Shown piece by piece: positions 35,478 to 42,979 of a stretch of DNA of 64,000 nt. The stretch spans positions 11,035 to 75,034 of the forward strand of contig DATKRG010000295.1 of assembly GCA_035532275.1 (NCBI GenBank), written 5' to 3'. The notes under the pieces are model-generated. The model had not been told where the DNA came from. It did not search any database and was given only the letters and a program-made list of their open reading frames with translations. The first letter of the stretch is position 1. The number at the start of each line of letters is the position of its first letter. The position numbers were made by a program, and so were the translations under genes. Origin of the DNA: UBA9676 sp035532275. Its GTDB lineage: Bacteria; Actinomycetota; Actinomycetes; Streptosporangiales; Streptosporangiaceae.

Positions 35478-36803
35478 TCAGAAGGTGGAGAACCGGAAGA
35501 TCGTCGTCGAGTCGAACTGCTGCCCGGGCCTGAGCACCGTGGAGGGGAAGTTCGGGTGGTTCGGCGAGTCCGGGTAGTGCTGCGTCTCGAAGGTGTATCC
35601 AGCGCTCTGCCGGTAGGTGTGGCCGCTGATGCCCACGATCGATCCGGTGAGGAAGTTGCCGGAGTAGAACTGGACGCCGGGTTCGGTCGTCCAGACCGTC
35701 AGCTCCCGCCCGCTGGCCGGGTCCCAGGCACGGGCGGCGAGCCCGAGCTGGCCGGTCTGGAGGCCAGCGCGGTTCAGCACCCAGTTGTGGTCGTACCCCT
35801 GGCCGATGAGCAGCTGCGGGTCGCTCTCGTTGATCCGCGAGCCGATCGTCTGCGGGGTGGTGAAGTCGAACGGCGTGCCCTTCACGGGCGCGATCACCCC
35901 GGTCGGGATCTGGGTCTTGTCGGTCGGGGTGTAGCTGTCGGCGTTGATCATCACCTTCTGGGCGTAGACGTCACCCGAGCTCTCCCCGGCCAGGTTGAAG
36001 TAGCTGTGGTTGGTGGGGTTCAGCACCGTGGCCTTGCCCGCCACCGTCGCGGTGTAGTGGATCCGCAGCTGGCTGGAGCTGTCCAGGGTGTAGGTGACGA
36101 ACATGGTGAGCGTGCCGGGATAGCCGGTGCAGCTGCAGCCGACGTTGGCGCCGTCGTCGCCGTCCGGGCTGACCAGCTTCAGCTGAACGCCGACGGTGCC
36201 ATTGCCCTGCACCACCGTGGGCGCCCACACATGGTTGCCGAAGCCGACGAACCCCCCGTGCAGGCTGTTGCCGTTGTTGTTGATCGGCAGCGTGTAGGTG
36301 TTGCCGTCCAGGGTGAATGTGCCCTTGGCGATCCGGTTGCCATACCGGCCAATGGTCTCGCCGAAGTACGGGCCGCCGGGGGCCGGTGGTGGCGGGCTGT
36401 CCTGGCTCACGTATTCGTTCAGGGTCTGGAAGCCGAGCACTACGTCAGCCGCGTGGCCGTGCCGGTCGGGGACGGCGATGGACTGCACGATGCCGCCGTA
36501 GTTGAGGATCTTGACCTGCATCCCGGTGCAGTTGGTGAGGGTGTACTGGAACACCTGGGCAGGCTTGCCCGTGTACGGCTCGATGGTCGTGCCGAAGGGC
36601 GTGGTGGTGATGGTCGGGCTGCAGGTGCCGCCGGAGGCGGCTGCCGGTAGCGGTGCCTGGTGCATGGCCAGTGAGCCTGCCATGCCGATCACGAGCACAC
36701 CAGCCAGGGCGGCCCCGGTGCGGGTCCGCGGCTTTAAGCTGGCCGCTGGCGCGGCCGGGCGGGCGATGGCCTTCCTGAGTGCTGACAGCGGACGGGTACG
36801 CAT
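35478..36803 (-). CDS. Secreted aldose 1-epimerase
   Basis: 441-aa galactose mutarotase-fold protein (interconverts alpha and beta anomers). An N-terminal basic stretch and hydrophobic helix (about 30-48; A-L-A-G-V-L-V-I-G-M-A) form a signal peptide, so it acts outside the cell. Catalytic residues are in N-P-T-N-H-S-Y-F-N-L (His) and T-T-E-P-G-V-Q-F-Y-S-G-N (Glu). A segment of about 90 residues precedes the usual N-terminus. The start is ATG 36803 with GAAGGGA 6 nt upstream; an ATG at 36827 is less likely. Confidence 0.9.
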   Translation of the reverse strand: MRTRPLSALRKAIARPAAPAASLKPRTRTGAALAGVLVIGMAGSLAMHQAPLPAAASGGTCSPTITTTPFGTTIEPYTGKPAQVFQYTLTNCTGMQVKILNYGGIVQSIAVPDRHGHAADVVLGFQTLNEYVSQDSPPPPAPGGPYFGETIGRYGNRIAKGTFTLDGNTYTLPINNNGNSLHGGFVGFGNHVWAPTVVQGNGTVGVQLKLVSPDGDDGANVGCSCTGYPGTLTMFVTYTLDSSSQLRIHYTATVAGKATVLNPTNHSYFNLAGESSGDVYAQKVMINADSYTPTDKTQIPTGVIAPVKGTPFDFTTPQTIGSRINESDPQLLIGQGYDHNWVLNRAGLQTGQLGLAARAWDPASGRELTVWTTEPGVQFYSGNFLTGSIVGISGHTYRQSAGYTFETQHYPDSPNHPNFPSTVLRPGQQFDSTTIFRFSTF

Positions 36804-36871
36804 GGCGATCCCTTCTCGTAGCTCCATTGCTCGCCATGCTCATTCCACCCCAGCCCGGAAATCACGCACTG

Positions 36872-36912
36872 TCGCACAGAATCTCCCGTACTTTCTGTGA
36901 GTTCCTGTGCGA
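36872..36912. promoter_or_regulatory. Inverted repeat in the epimerase/thioesterase divergent region
   Basis: TCGCACAG (36872-36879) and CTGTGCGA (36905-36912) form a perfect 8-bp inverted repeat, and ACAGA/TCTGT (36876-36880, 36894-36898) nests partly inside. It lies about 70 bp upstream of the epimerase gene and 90 bp upstream of the thioesterase gene. It is a candidate operator; the regulator is unknown. Confidence 0.45.
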
Positions 36913-37003
36913 TTGACCGCCGGGCATCCGGCGTCCGGCCAGCCGTCTGCCACCCCTAGGCTTCCGGTACGGCGGACAGATGCGGGAGTGCCCGGAGGTG
37001 GCG

Positions 37004-37447
37004 GTGGACCAGGACAGCACGCGGCGGATCACGGAGGCGTTCGTCGCCGGGAGCAGGGACACCCTGGTCGGCCGGATGGGGATCACCATCGAGGAGGCAA
37101 GTGCGGAGCGCGTCGTCGGCAGCATGCCGGTGGCGGGCAACACCCAGCCCTACGGGCTGCTGCACGGCGGGGCATCGTGTGTGCTCGCCGAGACGCTGGG
37201 GTCGCTGGGCTCGGCCCTGCACGCCGGCCTGGACCGGTTCACGGTCGGCATCGAGATCAGCGCCACCCACCACCGGGCGGCATCGGCGGGCCGGGTGACC
37301 GGCGTGGCCAGCCTGCTCCACGGCGGCCGCACCACCACCACCTATGAGGTCGTCATCAGCGACGAGCGCGGGCGCCGGGTGTGCACGTCCCGGCTCACCT
37401 GCCTGCTCACTGACCGGGTGCCCGGGCAGGCCGCCGGCCCGGAGTGA
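37004..37447 (+). CDS. PaaI-family hotdog-fold thioesterase
   Basis: 147-aa acyl-CoA thioesterase of the hotdog fold (PaaI/YbdB type). The signature L-V-G-R-M-G-I is near the start, then N-T-Q-P-Y-G-L-L-H-G-G-A-S-C-V-L-A-E-T-L with the conserved H-G-G-A and catalytic Glu, and I-S-A-T-H-H-R-A. The substrate is an acyl- or aryl-CoA, not deducible further. GTG 37004 has GGAGG 5 nt upstream; an ATG at 36980 would add eight residues. Confidence 0.9.
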   Translation: MDQDSTRRITEAFVAGSRDTLVGRMGITIEEASAERVVGSMPVAGNTQPYGLLHGGASCVLAETLGSLGSALHAGLDRFTVGIEISATHHRAASAGRVTGVASLLHGGRTTTTYEVVISDERGRRVCTSRLTCLLTDRVPGQAAGPE

Positions 37448-37506
37448 CAGGCCGGGGTGACTGGCTGTGCACCGGTGACAGGCCGGGGTGACTGGCTGTG
37501 CACCGG
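37445..37506. repeat. 31-bp perfect tandem duplication across a stop codon
   Basis: Two identical 31-bp units at 37445-37475 and 37476-37506. The first begins with the TGA stop of the thioesterase gene. Each unit reads from TGACAGGCC to TGTGCACCGG. Confidence 0.97.
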
Positions 37507-37645
37507 TGCATTCGCCGTGCCACAAGGCGAACCAGCGACGACCAGACGTTTACGGCATTCCGTCCAGGGAATGACCATGCCTTTGCGCCGCGTGCCCACC
37601 GCTCGCTACCGTGGTGCGGAGAGCCCGGGGAGCCGAGTAGAGAAC

Positions 37646-37693
37646 GTGTCGGCCCGGGGAAGGTCGACACGGCACCAAAGGTTCCCCGGGTTT
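37646..37693. terminator. Hairpin terminator between thioesterase and pdtaR
   Basis: CCCGGGGAA (37653-37661) and TTCCCCGGG (37682-37690) followed by TTT form a 9-bp stem on the plus strand. GTGTCG/CGACAC (37646-37651, 37665-37670) is an alternative pair. The gap 37507-37740 holds nothing else that I can support. Confidence 0.6.
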
Positions 37694-37740
37694 CTCATGC
37701 GCTGCCCGCTCTGGCGCCCTTCCGAGCCCATTCCTGGTGG

Positions 37741-38370
37741 TCAGCCCCCGCCGTTGTCCTTCGCCGGCCCGCCCGCCGCCGCCCGGTCCTCGGGCAGGTT
37801 GCCGGCCAGGACGTCCTCGGCCACCGCGCGCATGGTCAGCCGGCGGTCCATGGACGTCTTCTGGATCCAGCGGAACGCCTCCGGTTCGGAGAACCCGCGC
37901 TCCGACTGCAGCAGGCCCTTGGCCCGGTCCAGGACCTTGCGCACCTCCAGCCGCTCCCGCAGGGTGCCGATCTCGGTCCCGAGCGCGGCCATCTCCTGGA
38001 AGCGGCTCACCGCGATCTCGATCGCGGGCACCAGGTCGGCCTTGGTGAACGGCTTGACCAGGTAGGCCATGGCGCCGGCATCGCGCGCCCGCTCCACCAG
38101 CTCCCGCTGGGAGAAGGCGGTCAGGATGACCACCGGGGCGATCTGCTGGGCGGCGATCCGCTCCGCCGCCGTGATGCCGTCCAGGATGGGCATCTTGACG
38201 TCGAGGATCACCAGGTCCGGCTGCAGGCTCGAGGCGAGCTCCACCGCCTTCTCACCGTCGGCGGCCTCCCCCGCTACCTGGTAGCCCTCCTCCTCCAGCA
38301 TCTCTTTCAGGTCAAGGCGGATCAGTGCCTCATCTTCGGCGATCACAACGCGGACGGGTGTCTGGCTCAC
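37741..38370 (-). CDS. pdtaR: PdtaR-type response regulator with ANTAR domain
   Basis: 209-aa two-domain regulator. The receiver (about 1-120) has the phospho-acceptor Asp in L-V-I-L-D-V-K-M-P, the acidic pair in I-A-E-D-E-A-L and the Lys in Y-L-V-K-P-F. The C-terminal ANTAR RNA-binding domain (about 125-190) reads L-E-V-R-K-V-L-D-R-A-K-G-L-L-Q through M-D-R-R-L-T-M. ANTAR proteins bind dual-hairpin RNA and antiterminate. The cognate kinase is not in this window. GTG 38370 is chosen because TACGCT (38378-38383) lies 7 nt upstream. The arrangement pdtaR/tRNA/pyk matches other actinobacteria as I recall them. Confidence 0.93.
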   Translation of the reverse strand: MSQTPVRVVIAEDEALIRLDLKEMLEEEGYQVAGEAADGEKAVELASSLQPDLVILDVKMPILDGITAAERIAAQQIAPVVILTAFSQRELVERARDAGAMAYLVKPFTKADLVPAIEIAVSRFQEMAALGTEIGTLRERLEVRKVLDRAKGLLQSERGFSEPEAFRWIQKTSMDRRLTMRAVAEDVLAGNLPEDRAAAGGPAKDNGGG

Positions 38371-38445
38371 AGGCACGAGCGTACCGAAAGCAGGTAGATT
38401 GACGTCGGTCGCACCTCCCGCGCGGGAGATGCGGTACCCGATCGC

Positions 38446-38520
38446 GCCCCGGTAGCCCAACCGGCAGCAGGCAGTGGCCTCAAAAACCATCCAGTGTGGG
38501 TTCGAATCCCACCCGGGGCA
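38446..38520 (+). tRNA. tRNA-Leu (CAA anticodon), short variable loop
   Basis: 75 nt. The acceptor stem GCCCCGG (38446-38452) pairs with CCGGGGC (38513-38519), the discriminator is A38520 and CCA is not encoded. The D-arm is GCC (38455-38457) with GGC (38470-38472). The anticodon arm runs 38474-38490 with loop CTCAAAA, giving anticodon CAA at 38481-38483 (decodes UUG); the stem has one C-A mismatch and one G-U pair. The variable loop is only 5 nt (38491-38495), although tRNA-Leu is normally class II. The T-arm is GTGGG-TTCGAAT-CCCAC (38496-38512). The fold is convincing; the amino-acid identity rests on the anticodon only. Confidence 0.85.
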
Positions 38521-38537
38521 CTCACGCGGAACCGGCC

Positions 38538-38589
38538 GGCCAACCCGCCCGGGCCACCCGCCCGGCCAACCCGCCCGGCCAACCCGCCC
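38538..38589. repeat. 13-bp tandem repeat x4 between the tRNA and pyk
   Basis: Four copies of GGCCAACCCGCCC at 38538-38550, 38551-38563 (variant), 38564-38576 and 38577-38589. They end 10 bp before the pyk stop. The tRNA ends 17 bp upstream of them. Confidence 0.93.
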
Positions 38590-38599
38590 GGCGGCCCGT

Positions 38600-40024
38600 T
38601 CACGAGTCGGCCGAGTCGCCGATCCTGTGCACGCGCAGCGCGTTCGTCCGGCCCGGCGTGCCGGGCGGGCTGCCAGCGACGATGACCACCTTGTCGCCCT
38701 TGCCGCAGCGGCCGATGTCCAGCAGCGCGGCCTCGACCTGGCGGACCATGTCGTCGGTGTGGGCGACCGGCGGCACCAGGAACGTCTCCACCCCCCAGGT
38801 GAGCGCCAGCTGGCTGCGCGTGGACGCCTCGGTGGTGAAGGCCAGCAGCGGGATCGGGGACCGGTACCTGGCCAGCCGCCGGGCGGTCTCCCCGGTCATG
38901 GTGAAGGCCACCAGCGCCTGTGCCCCGACGATCTCGCCCACCTCGGCGGCGGCCCCGGCGATGGCGCCCCCGGTGGTGGACGCCTCGCTGGCCAGCGAGG
39001 CGGCGGGCAGGCCCGGCCCGCCCTCGGCCGCCACGATGATCCGGGCCATGGTGGCCACCGTCTGCGCCGGGTAGGCACCCACACTCGTCTCCGCCGACAG
39101 CATCAGCGCGTCGGCGCCGTCGAACACGGCGTTGGCCACATCGGAGGCCTCCGCCCGGGTCGGCCGGGGCGCCGCGATCATCGACTCCAGCATCTGGGTG
39201 GCCACGATGACCGGCCTGGCCGCGTCCCTGGCCAGCGCGATGGCCCGCTTCTGGACCACCGGCACCTGCTCCAGCGGCAGCTCCACCCCGAGGTCCCCGC
39301 GGGCGACCATGATGCCGTCGAACGCCTCGATGACCTCCGGCAGGGACTCCACCGCCTGCGGTTTCTCGATCTTCGCGATGAGCGGCAGCCGGCAGCCGAC
39401 CTCGTCCATGATCGCTTGGGCGGCCGCGGCGTCCTCGGGCCCCCGGACGAACGACAGCGCGACCATGTCCGCCCGCAAGCCGAGCGCCCAGCGCAGATCG
39501 GCCTCGTCCTTGGCGGTGAGCGCGGGCACGCTGACCCGGACCCCGGGCAGGTTGAGCCCCTTGTGGTCGGAGACCTGGCCGCCGATGAGCACCCGGGTCC
39601 TGACCCGCTCCCCGCTGACGGCGCTCACCTCCAGCACCACCCGGCCGTCATCGACCAGGATCCTCGTTCCCGGCTGGACATCCGCGGGCAGCCCCTGGTA
39701 GGTCGTGGCGGCCTGCTGGCCGTCACCGGGCACGTCCTCGGTGGTGATCGTGAACTCCTGGCCGGCCGCCAGCATCACCGGCCCGCCCGGGAACGTCCCC
39801 AGCCGGATCTTGGGGCCCTGCAGGTCGACCAGCACGCCCACGCTCCGCCGGGCGGCGTCGGAGGCCTCCCGGACCGCCCGGTAGGCGGCCAGGTGGGTGT
39901 CGTAGCTGCCGTGGCTCATGTTGAGGCGGGCCACGTCGAGCCCAGCCGCCACCAGGCCAGCGATCTGCTCCGGGCTGGACGTCGCAGGCCCCAGCGTGCA
40001 GACGATCTTCGCGCGGCGGCTCAT
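38600..40024 (-). CDS. pyk: Pyruvate kinase
   Basis: 474-aa pyruvate kinase (phosphoenolpyruvate plus ADP to pyruvate plus ATP). The N-terminus is K-I-V-C-T-L-G-P-A-T-S-S-P, the catalytic Lys is in L-I-A-K-I-E-K-P-Q-A, the metal-binding signature is I-M-V-A-R-G-D-L-G-V-E-L-P and R-A-E-A-S-D-V-A-N-A-V lies in the phosphate-binding region. GGAGGGG lies 8 nt before the ATG. A 12-bp palindrome next to a -10-like TATA lies about 70 bp upstream, so transcription may be controlled. Confidence 0.97.
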   Translation of the reverse strand: MSRRAKIVCTLGPATSSPEQIAGLVAAGLDVARLNMSHGSYDTHLAAYRAVREASDAARRSVGVLVDLQGPKIRLGTFPGGPVMLAAGQEFTITTEDVPGDGQQAATTYQGLPADVQPGTRILVDDGRVVLEVSAVSGERVRTRVLIGGQVSDHKGLNLPGVRVSVPALTAKDEADLRWALGLRADMVALSFVRGPEDAAAAQAIMDEVGCRLPLIAKIEKPQAVESLPEVIEAFDGIMVARGDLGVELPLEQVPVVQKRAIALARDAARPVIVATQMLESMIAAPRPTRAEASDVANAVFDGADALMLSAETSVGAYPAQTVATMARIIVAAEGGPGLPAASLASEASTTGGAIAGAAAEVGEIVGAQALVAFTMTGETARRLARYRSPIPLLAFTTEASTRSQLALTWGVETFLVPPVAHTDDMVRQVEAALLDIGRCGKGDKVVIVAGSPPGTPGRTNALRVHRIGDSADS

Positions 40025-40090
40025 GCTCGCTGCCCCTCCGGTGGCTCAGACCGCGGCTCAACCCGTCCCGCGCTCAGGTCCTCAATGGTC

Positions 40091-40136
40091 TATACCACTC
40101 TAGAGTGCCCCATCCGGTTACACGAGGTCTGTAACG
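40091..40136 (-). promoter_or_regulatory. Palindromes upstream of pyk
   Basis: The perfect 12-bp palindrome CACTCTAGAGTG (40096-40107) directly abuts a TATA run (40091-40094). A second inverted repeat, GTTACA (40117-40122) with TGTAAC (40130-40135), lies upstream of it on the pyk strand. They probably mark the pyk promoter and an operator; the regulator is unknown. Confidence 0.5.
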
Positions 40137-40234
40137 GAGCTTTCATCCACCGGACCCAGCCCGGCCATCCAGGCACCGCGGGCCCGGGACGGCCGATCCT
40201 GGCCAGCCCTCACGCGCTCATGTCGCGGGCGCGC

Positions 40235-41161
40235 TCACCTCGCGTCGCCAAGGACGGCCCTGATCTGGGCGGCCACGATCTCAGGCTGGTCCCGGACCGC
40301 GAACGCGGGGAATCGCAGCACCCGCAGCCCGCTGACGGTCAGATCGTTGTCCCGCCGCATGTCCGCCCACCACGCATGCGCGTCCATGTGCCAGCGGCCG
40401 TCGACCTCGGCCACCAGCCGGGCGCGGTCCCAGTAGGCATCCAGCCAGCGCTTGCGGCCGTCCGCGTCAGGGCGGAACGCCTGACGGTCCGGCTCCGGCA
40501 GCCCGAACCGCCGGGTCAGCCGGCAAAAGTCGAGTTCTGAGAGCGCCTCGGCGCCGCCCGCGATGTCGCCGAGCGTGACCGCGATCAGTCGCCGCCGGCG
40601 CAGGGCCGGGCGGCTGTCCAGCACTGCCCTCAGGTCCTCGACCCTGACCAGGCGCTGCTGCACTCCGGCCGCGAGCACGGCACGTGCCCCGTTGTCGGTG
40701 CCCATCCAGGACGCCGCGTCCACCAATGACCGGGCTGGCCGGGTTCTGGTTGGGAGTCGCAGTGGGTGCACGCTGTCCGGGGGGAGTACCCGTGAACGGT
40801 GCACGAGCACATCGGGTGGCAAGTGCCTGCGCACCCGGCGGGAGGCCGGCACGAGCAGGTGAACCTGCTGACCACCGAATCCGGCGAGGCCGTCCAGTCG
40901 GGCAGCCGACAGCCCCGCCAGCACGGCGCTCCTGCCCGCCGCGAGGACGGCCACCCACTCGTCGTGTTCACGGGCCAGGGGCCCGGAGAACGTGACGACG
41001 ACGCCACGGCAGGGCCGCTGCCACTGCCCGCTCGCCACCATCCACCGGACGTGCGCCCGGCCAAGGCAGCTCACCGCGTCCGCGACGCTGACGACATGGG
41101 ACTGCCGCTGGAGCAGGGCGGCGAAGCGCACGGGCAGCTTCTCATCGTCTCTCACGGACAT
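40235..41161 (-). CDS. AbiEi-type HTH / DUF559 endonuclease-like protein
   Basis: 308-aa protein. The first about 55 residues (H-V-V-S-V-A-D-A-V-S-C-L-G-R-A-H-V-R) resemble the AbiEi antitoxin-type winged helix. The C-terminal part (about 215-308) resembles DUF559, a very-short-patch-repair-like nuclease fold (W-D-R-A-R-L-V-A-E-V-D-G-R-W-H, then L-R-V-L-R-F). The Asp-Glu pair in the latter suggests a metal site. The role is unknown; such proteins are common orphans in actinobacterial genomes. The start ATG 41161 has no strong Shine-Dalgarno. A 318-bp gap with two hairpin elements separates it from gltD. Confidence 0.75.
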   Translation of the reverse strand: MSVRDDEKLPVRFAALLQRQSHVVSVADAVSCLGRAHVRWMVASGQWQRPCRGVVVTFSGPLAREHDEWVAVLAAGRSAVLAGLSAARLDGLAGFGGQQVHLLVPASRRVRRHLPPDVLVHRSRVLPPDSVHPLRLPTRTRPARSLVDAASWMGTDNGARAVLAAGVQQRLVRVEDLRAVLDSRPALRRRRLIAVTLGDIAGGAEALSELDFCRLTRRFGLPEPDRQAFRPDADGRKRWLDAYWDRARLVAEVDGRWHMDAHAWWADMRRDNDLTVSGLRVLRFPAFAVRDQPEIVAAQIRAVLGDAR

Positions 41162-41320
41162 GACCCTGGCTCGGCTGTGGCAGACCTGGCACCGGCTCTT
41201 CCGAACCTGTGGACAGCCACCCAGCCTGACGCGCCCTGTGGACGGCCGGCCACATATCGTCACTGCCACCTGCGATACTGCTCCGCCCGCTGGCCGCCGG
41301 CCCGCCCCTCCCCCGGTGCC

Positions 41321-41360
41321 GTGGTCGATCCGGGTCGCCAGAGCGGCCCAAACCGACCAC
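41321..41360. repeat. 40-bp hairpin element, copy 1
   Basis: GTGGTCGATC at 41321-41330 and AACCGACCAC at 41351-41360 form imperfect 10-bp arms around a 20-bp middle. It aligns with copy 2 along all 40 bp with about eight or nine differences. Confidence 0.88.
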
Positions 41361-41392
41361 AACCCGACCGCGCCCAGCAGGCACACAGGGTT

Positions 41393-41432
41393 GTGGTCGA
41401 TTGGGGTCGTCAGGGCAGCCTTAATCGACCAC
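41393..41432. repeat. 40-bp hairpin element, copy 2
   Basis: GTGGTCGATT (41393-41402) and AATCGACCAC (41423-41432) are perfect 10-bp arms around a 20-bp middle. It has the same orientation and length as copy 1, 72 bp away. Confidence 0.92.
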
Positions 41433-41479
41433 GGCGAACCGGGCGCACCGACAGCGCAGCCCCGACGAGTCCCGCGGGG

Positions 41480-42970
41480 TCAGGTGAGGGGGCGGGCGGT
41501 GGGGGGGATCGCGGCGGGCAGGGCCGTCTCCCCCATCAGATAGGCGTCCACGTCCGCGGCGGCCGACCGGCCCTCGGCGATCGCCCACACGATCAGCGAC
41601 TGGCCCCGGCCCATGTCACCAGCCGCGAACACGCCTGGCACCGAGGTCGCATACGAGCCGTCCCGCGCCACGTTCCCGCGCGCGTCCACGTCCACGCCCA
41701 GGTCGTCGATGAGGCCCGCCCGCTCCGCCCCGGTGAACCCCATGGCCAGCAGGACCAGGTCGCAGCGCAGCTCGCGTTCGGTACCTGGCACCGGCTCGAA
41801 ACGGCCCCAGGAGAGCTCCACGTCGGTCAGCCGCAGTGCCCGCACCCGGCCGTCGGCGTCGCCGAGGAACTCCTGCGTGGAGACGGCGTACATCCGCTCT
41901 CCGCCCTCCTCGTGCGCGCTGGAGACGCGGAAGATCATCGGGTAGGTGGGCCACGGCTGGTTCTCGGGCCGCCCGGCGGGCGGGCGCGGCATGATCTCCA
42001 GCTGGGTCACCGAGGCGGCGCCCTGCCGGTGCGCGGTGCCCAGGCAGTCGGCGCCGGTGTCACCGCCCCCGATGATCACCACATGCCGCCCGCGGGCGCT
42101 GATGGCCGGCTCGCTCCCGGCGGCTGCCCCAGCCCCGTCGCCGTCCGCGGCCCCGGCCGCGACGGCACGGTTGGACAGCGGCAGGTACTCCATGGCCTGG
42201 TGGACACCGGCCAGGCCGGCGCCGGGCACCGGCAGGCCCCGCGGCACCGTCGCGCCGCCCGCGAGCACGATCGCGTCGTACTCCGCCCGCAGCGCCTGCG
42301 CGGTCACGTCCACCCCGGCGTTGACCCCGCACCGGAACTGCGTGCCCTCGGCCCGCATCTGGTCCAGCCGCCGGTCCAGGTGCCGCTTCTCCATCTTGAA
42401 CTCGGGGATCCCGTACCGCAGCAGCCCGCCGGCGGCGTCGGCCCGCTCGTACACCACCACCGTGTGCCCGGCCCGGGTGAGCTGCTGCGCGGCGGCGAGC
42501 CCGGCCGGCCCGGAGCCGACCACCGCGACCTTCTTCCCGGTCAGCGAGTCAGCCTGGGGCGGGCGCGGCCCTGCCCAGCCCTCCGCCCACGCCCGGTCGA
42601 TGATCTCCACCTCGACCTGCTTGATCGTCACCGGGTCGGCGTTGATGCCGAGCACGCACGCGCTCTCGCATGGCGCCGGGCAGAGCCGCCCGGTGAACTC
42701 CGGGAAGTTGTTGGTGGCGTGCAGCCGCTCCGACGCCTCTTCCCAGTCGTGCCGCCAGACCAGGTCGTTCCACTCCGGGATCAGGTTCCCCAGCGGGCAG
42801 CCCTGATGGCAGAACGGGATGCCGCAGTCCATGCAGCGCCCGGCCTGCCGCTCCAGCCGGGCGGCGCCGAACTCGGTGTACACCTCACGCCAGTCGCCGA
42901 TCCGCACGTCCACCGGGCGGCGGGCGGGCGTCTCGCGCTGCGTGGTCAGGAAACCCCTGGGATCACCCAT
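41480..42970 (-). CDS. gltD: Glutamate synthase small (beta) subunit
   Basis: 496-aa NADPH-oxidising subunit of glutamate synthase (glutamine plus 2-oxoglutarate to two glutamates, with GltB). The N-terminal Fe-S segment has C-M-D-C-G-I-P-F-C-H-Q-G-C-P and C-P-A-P-C-E-S-A-C. The FAD site is V-A-V-V-G-S-G-P-A-G-L-A-A, the NADPH site is V-V-I-I-G-G-G-D-T-G-A-D-C, and G-V-F-A-A-G-D-M-G-R-G-Q-S is near the end. An Ala/Gly-rich insertion of about 15 residues precedes the NADPH motif. It starts 9 bp after gltB ends. Confidence 0.96.
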   Translation of the reverse strand: MGDPRGFLTTQRETPARRPVDVRIGDWREVYTEFGAARLERQAGRCMDCGIPFCHQGCPLGNLIPEWNDLVWRHDWEEASERLHATNNFPEFTGRLCPAPCESACVLGINADPVTIKQVEVEIIDRAWAEGWAGPRPPQADSLTGKKVAVVGSGPAGLAAAQQLTRAGHTVVVYERADAAGGLLRYGIPEFKMEKRHLDRRLDQMRAEGTQFRCGVNAGVDVTAQALRAEYDAIVLAGGATVPRGLPVPGAGLAGVHQAMEYLPLSNRAVAAGAADGDGAGAAAGSEPAISARGRHVVIIGGGDTGADCLGTAHRQGAASVTQLEIMPRPPAGRPENQPWPTYPMIFRVSSAHEEGGERMYAVSTQEFLGDADGRVRALRLTDVELSWGRFEPVPGTERELRCDLVLLAMGFTGAERAGLIDDLGVDVDARGNVARDGSYATSVPGVFAAGDMGRGQSLIVWAIAEGRSAAADVDAYLMGETALPAAIPPTARPLT

Positions 42971-42979
42971 GCCGCCCCC

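Larger units (their letters stand above)
41162..41479. other. Intergenic region with twin hairpin elements
   Basis: 318 bp without a gene that I can support. It holds the two 40-bp hairpin elements listed separately. The right part (41433-41479) runs into the gltD stop. The left part presumably includes the promoter of the DUF559 gene, but no clear -35/-10 pair was found. Confidence 0.6.
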
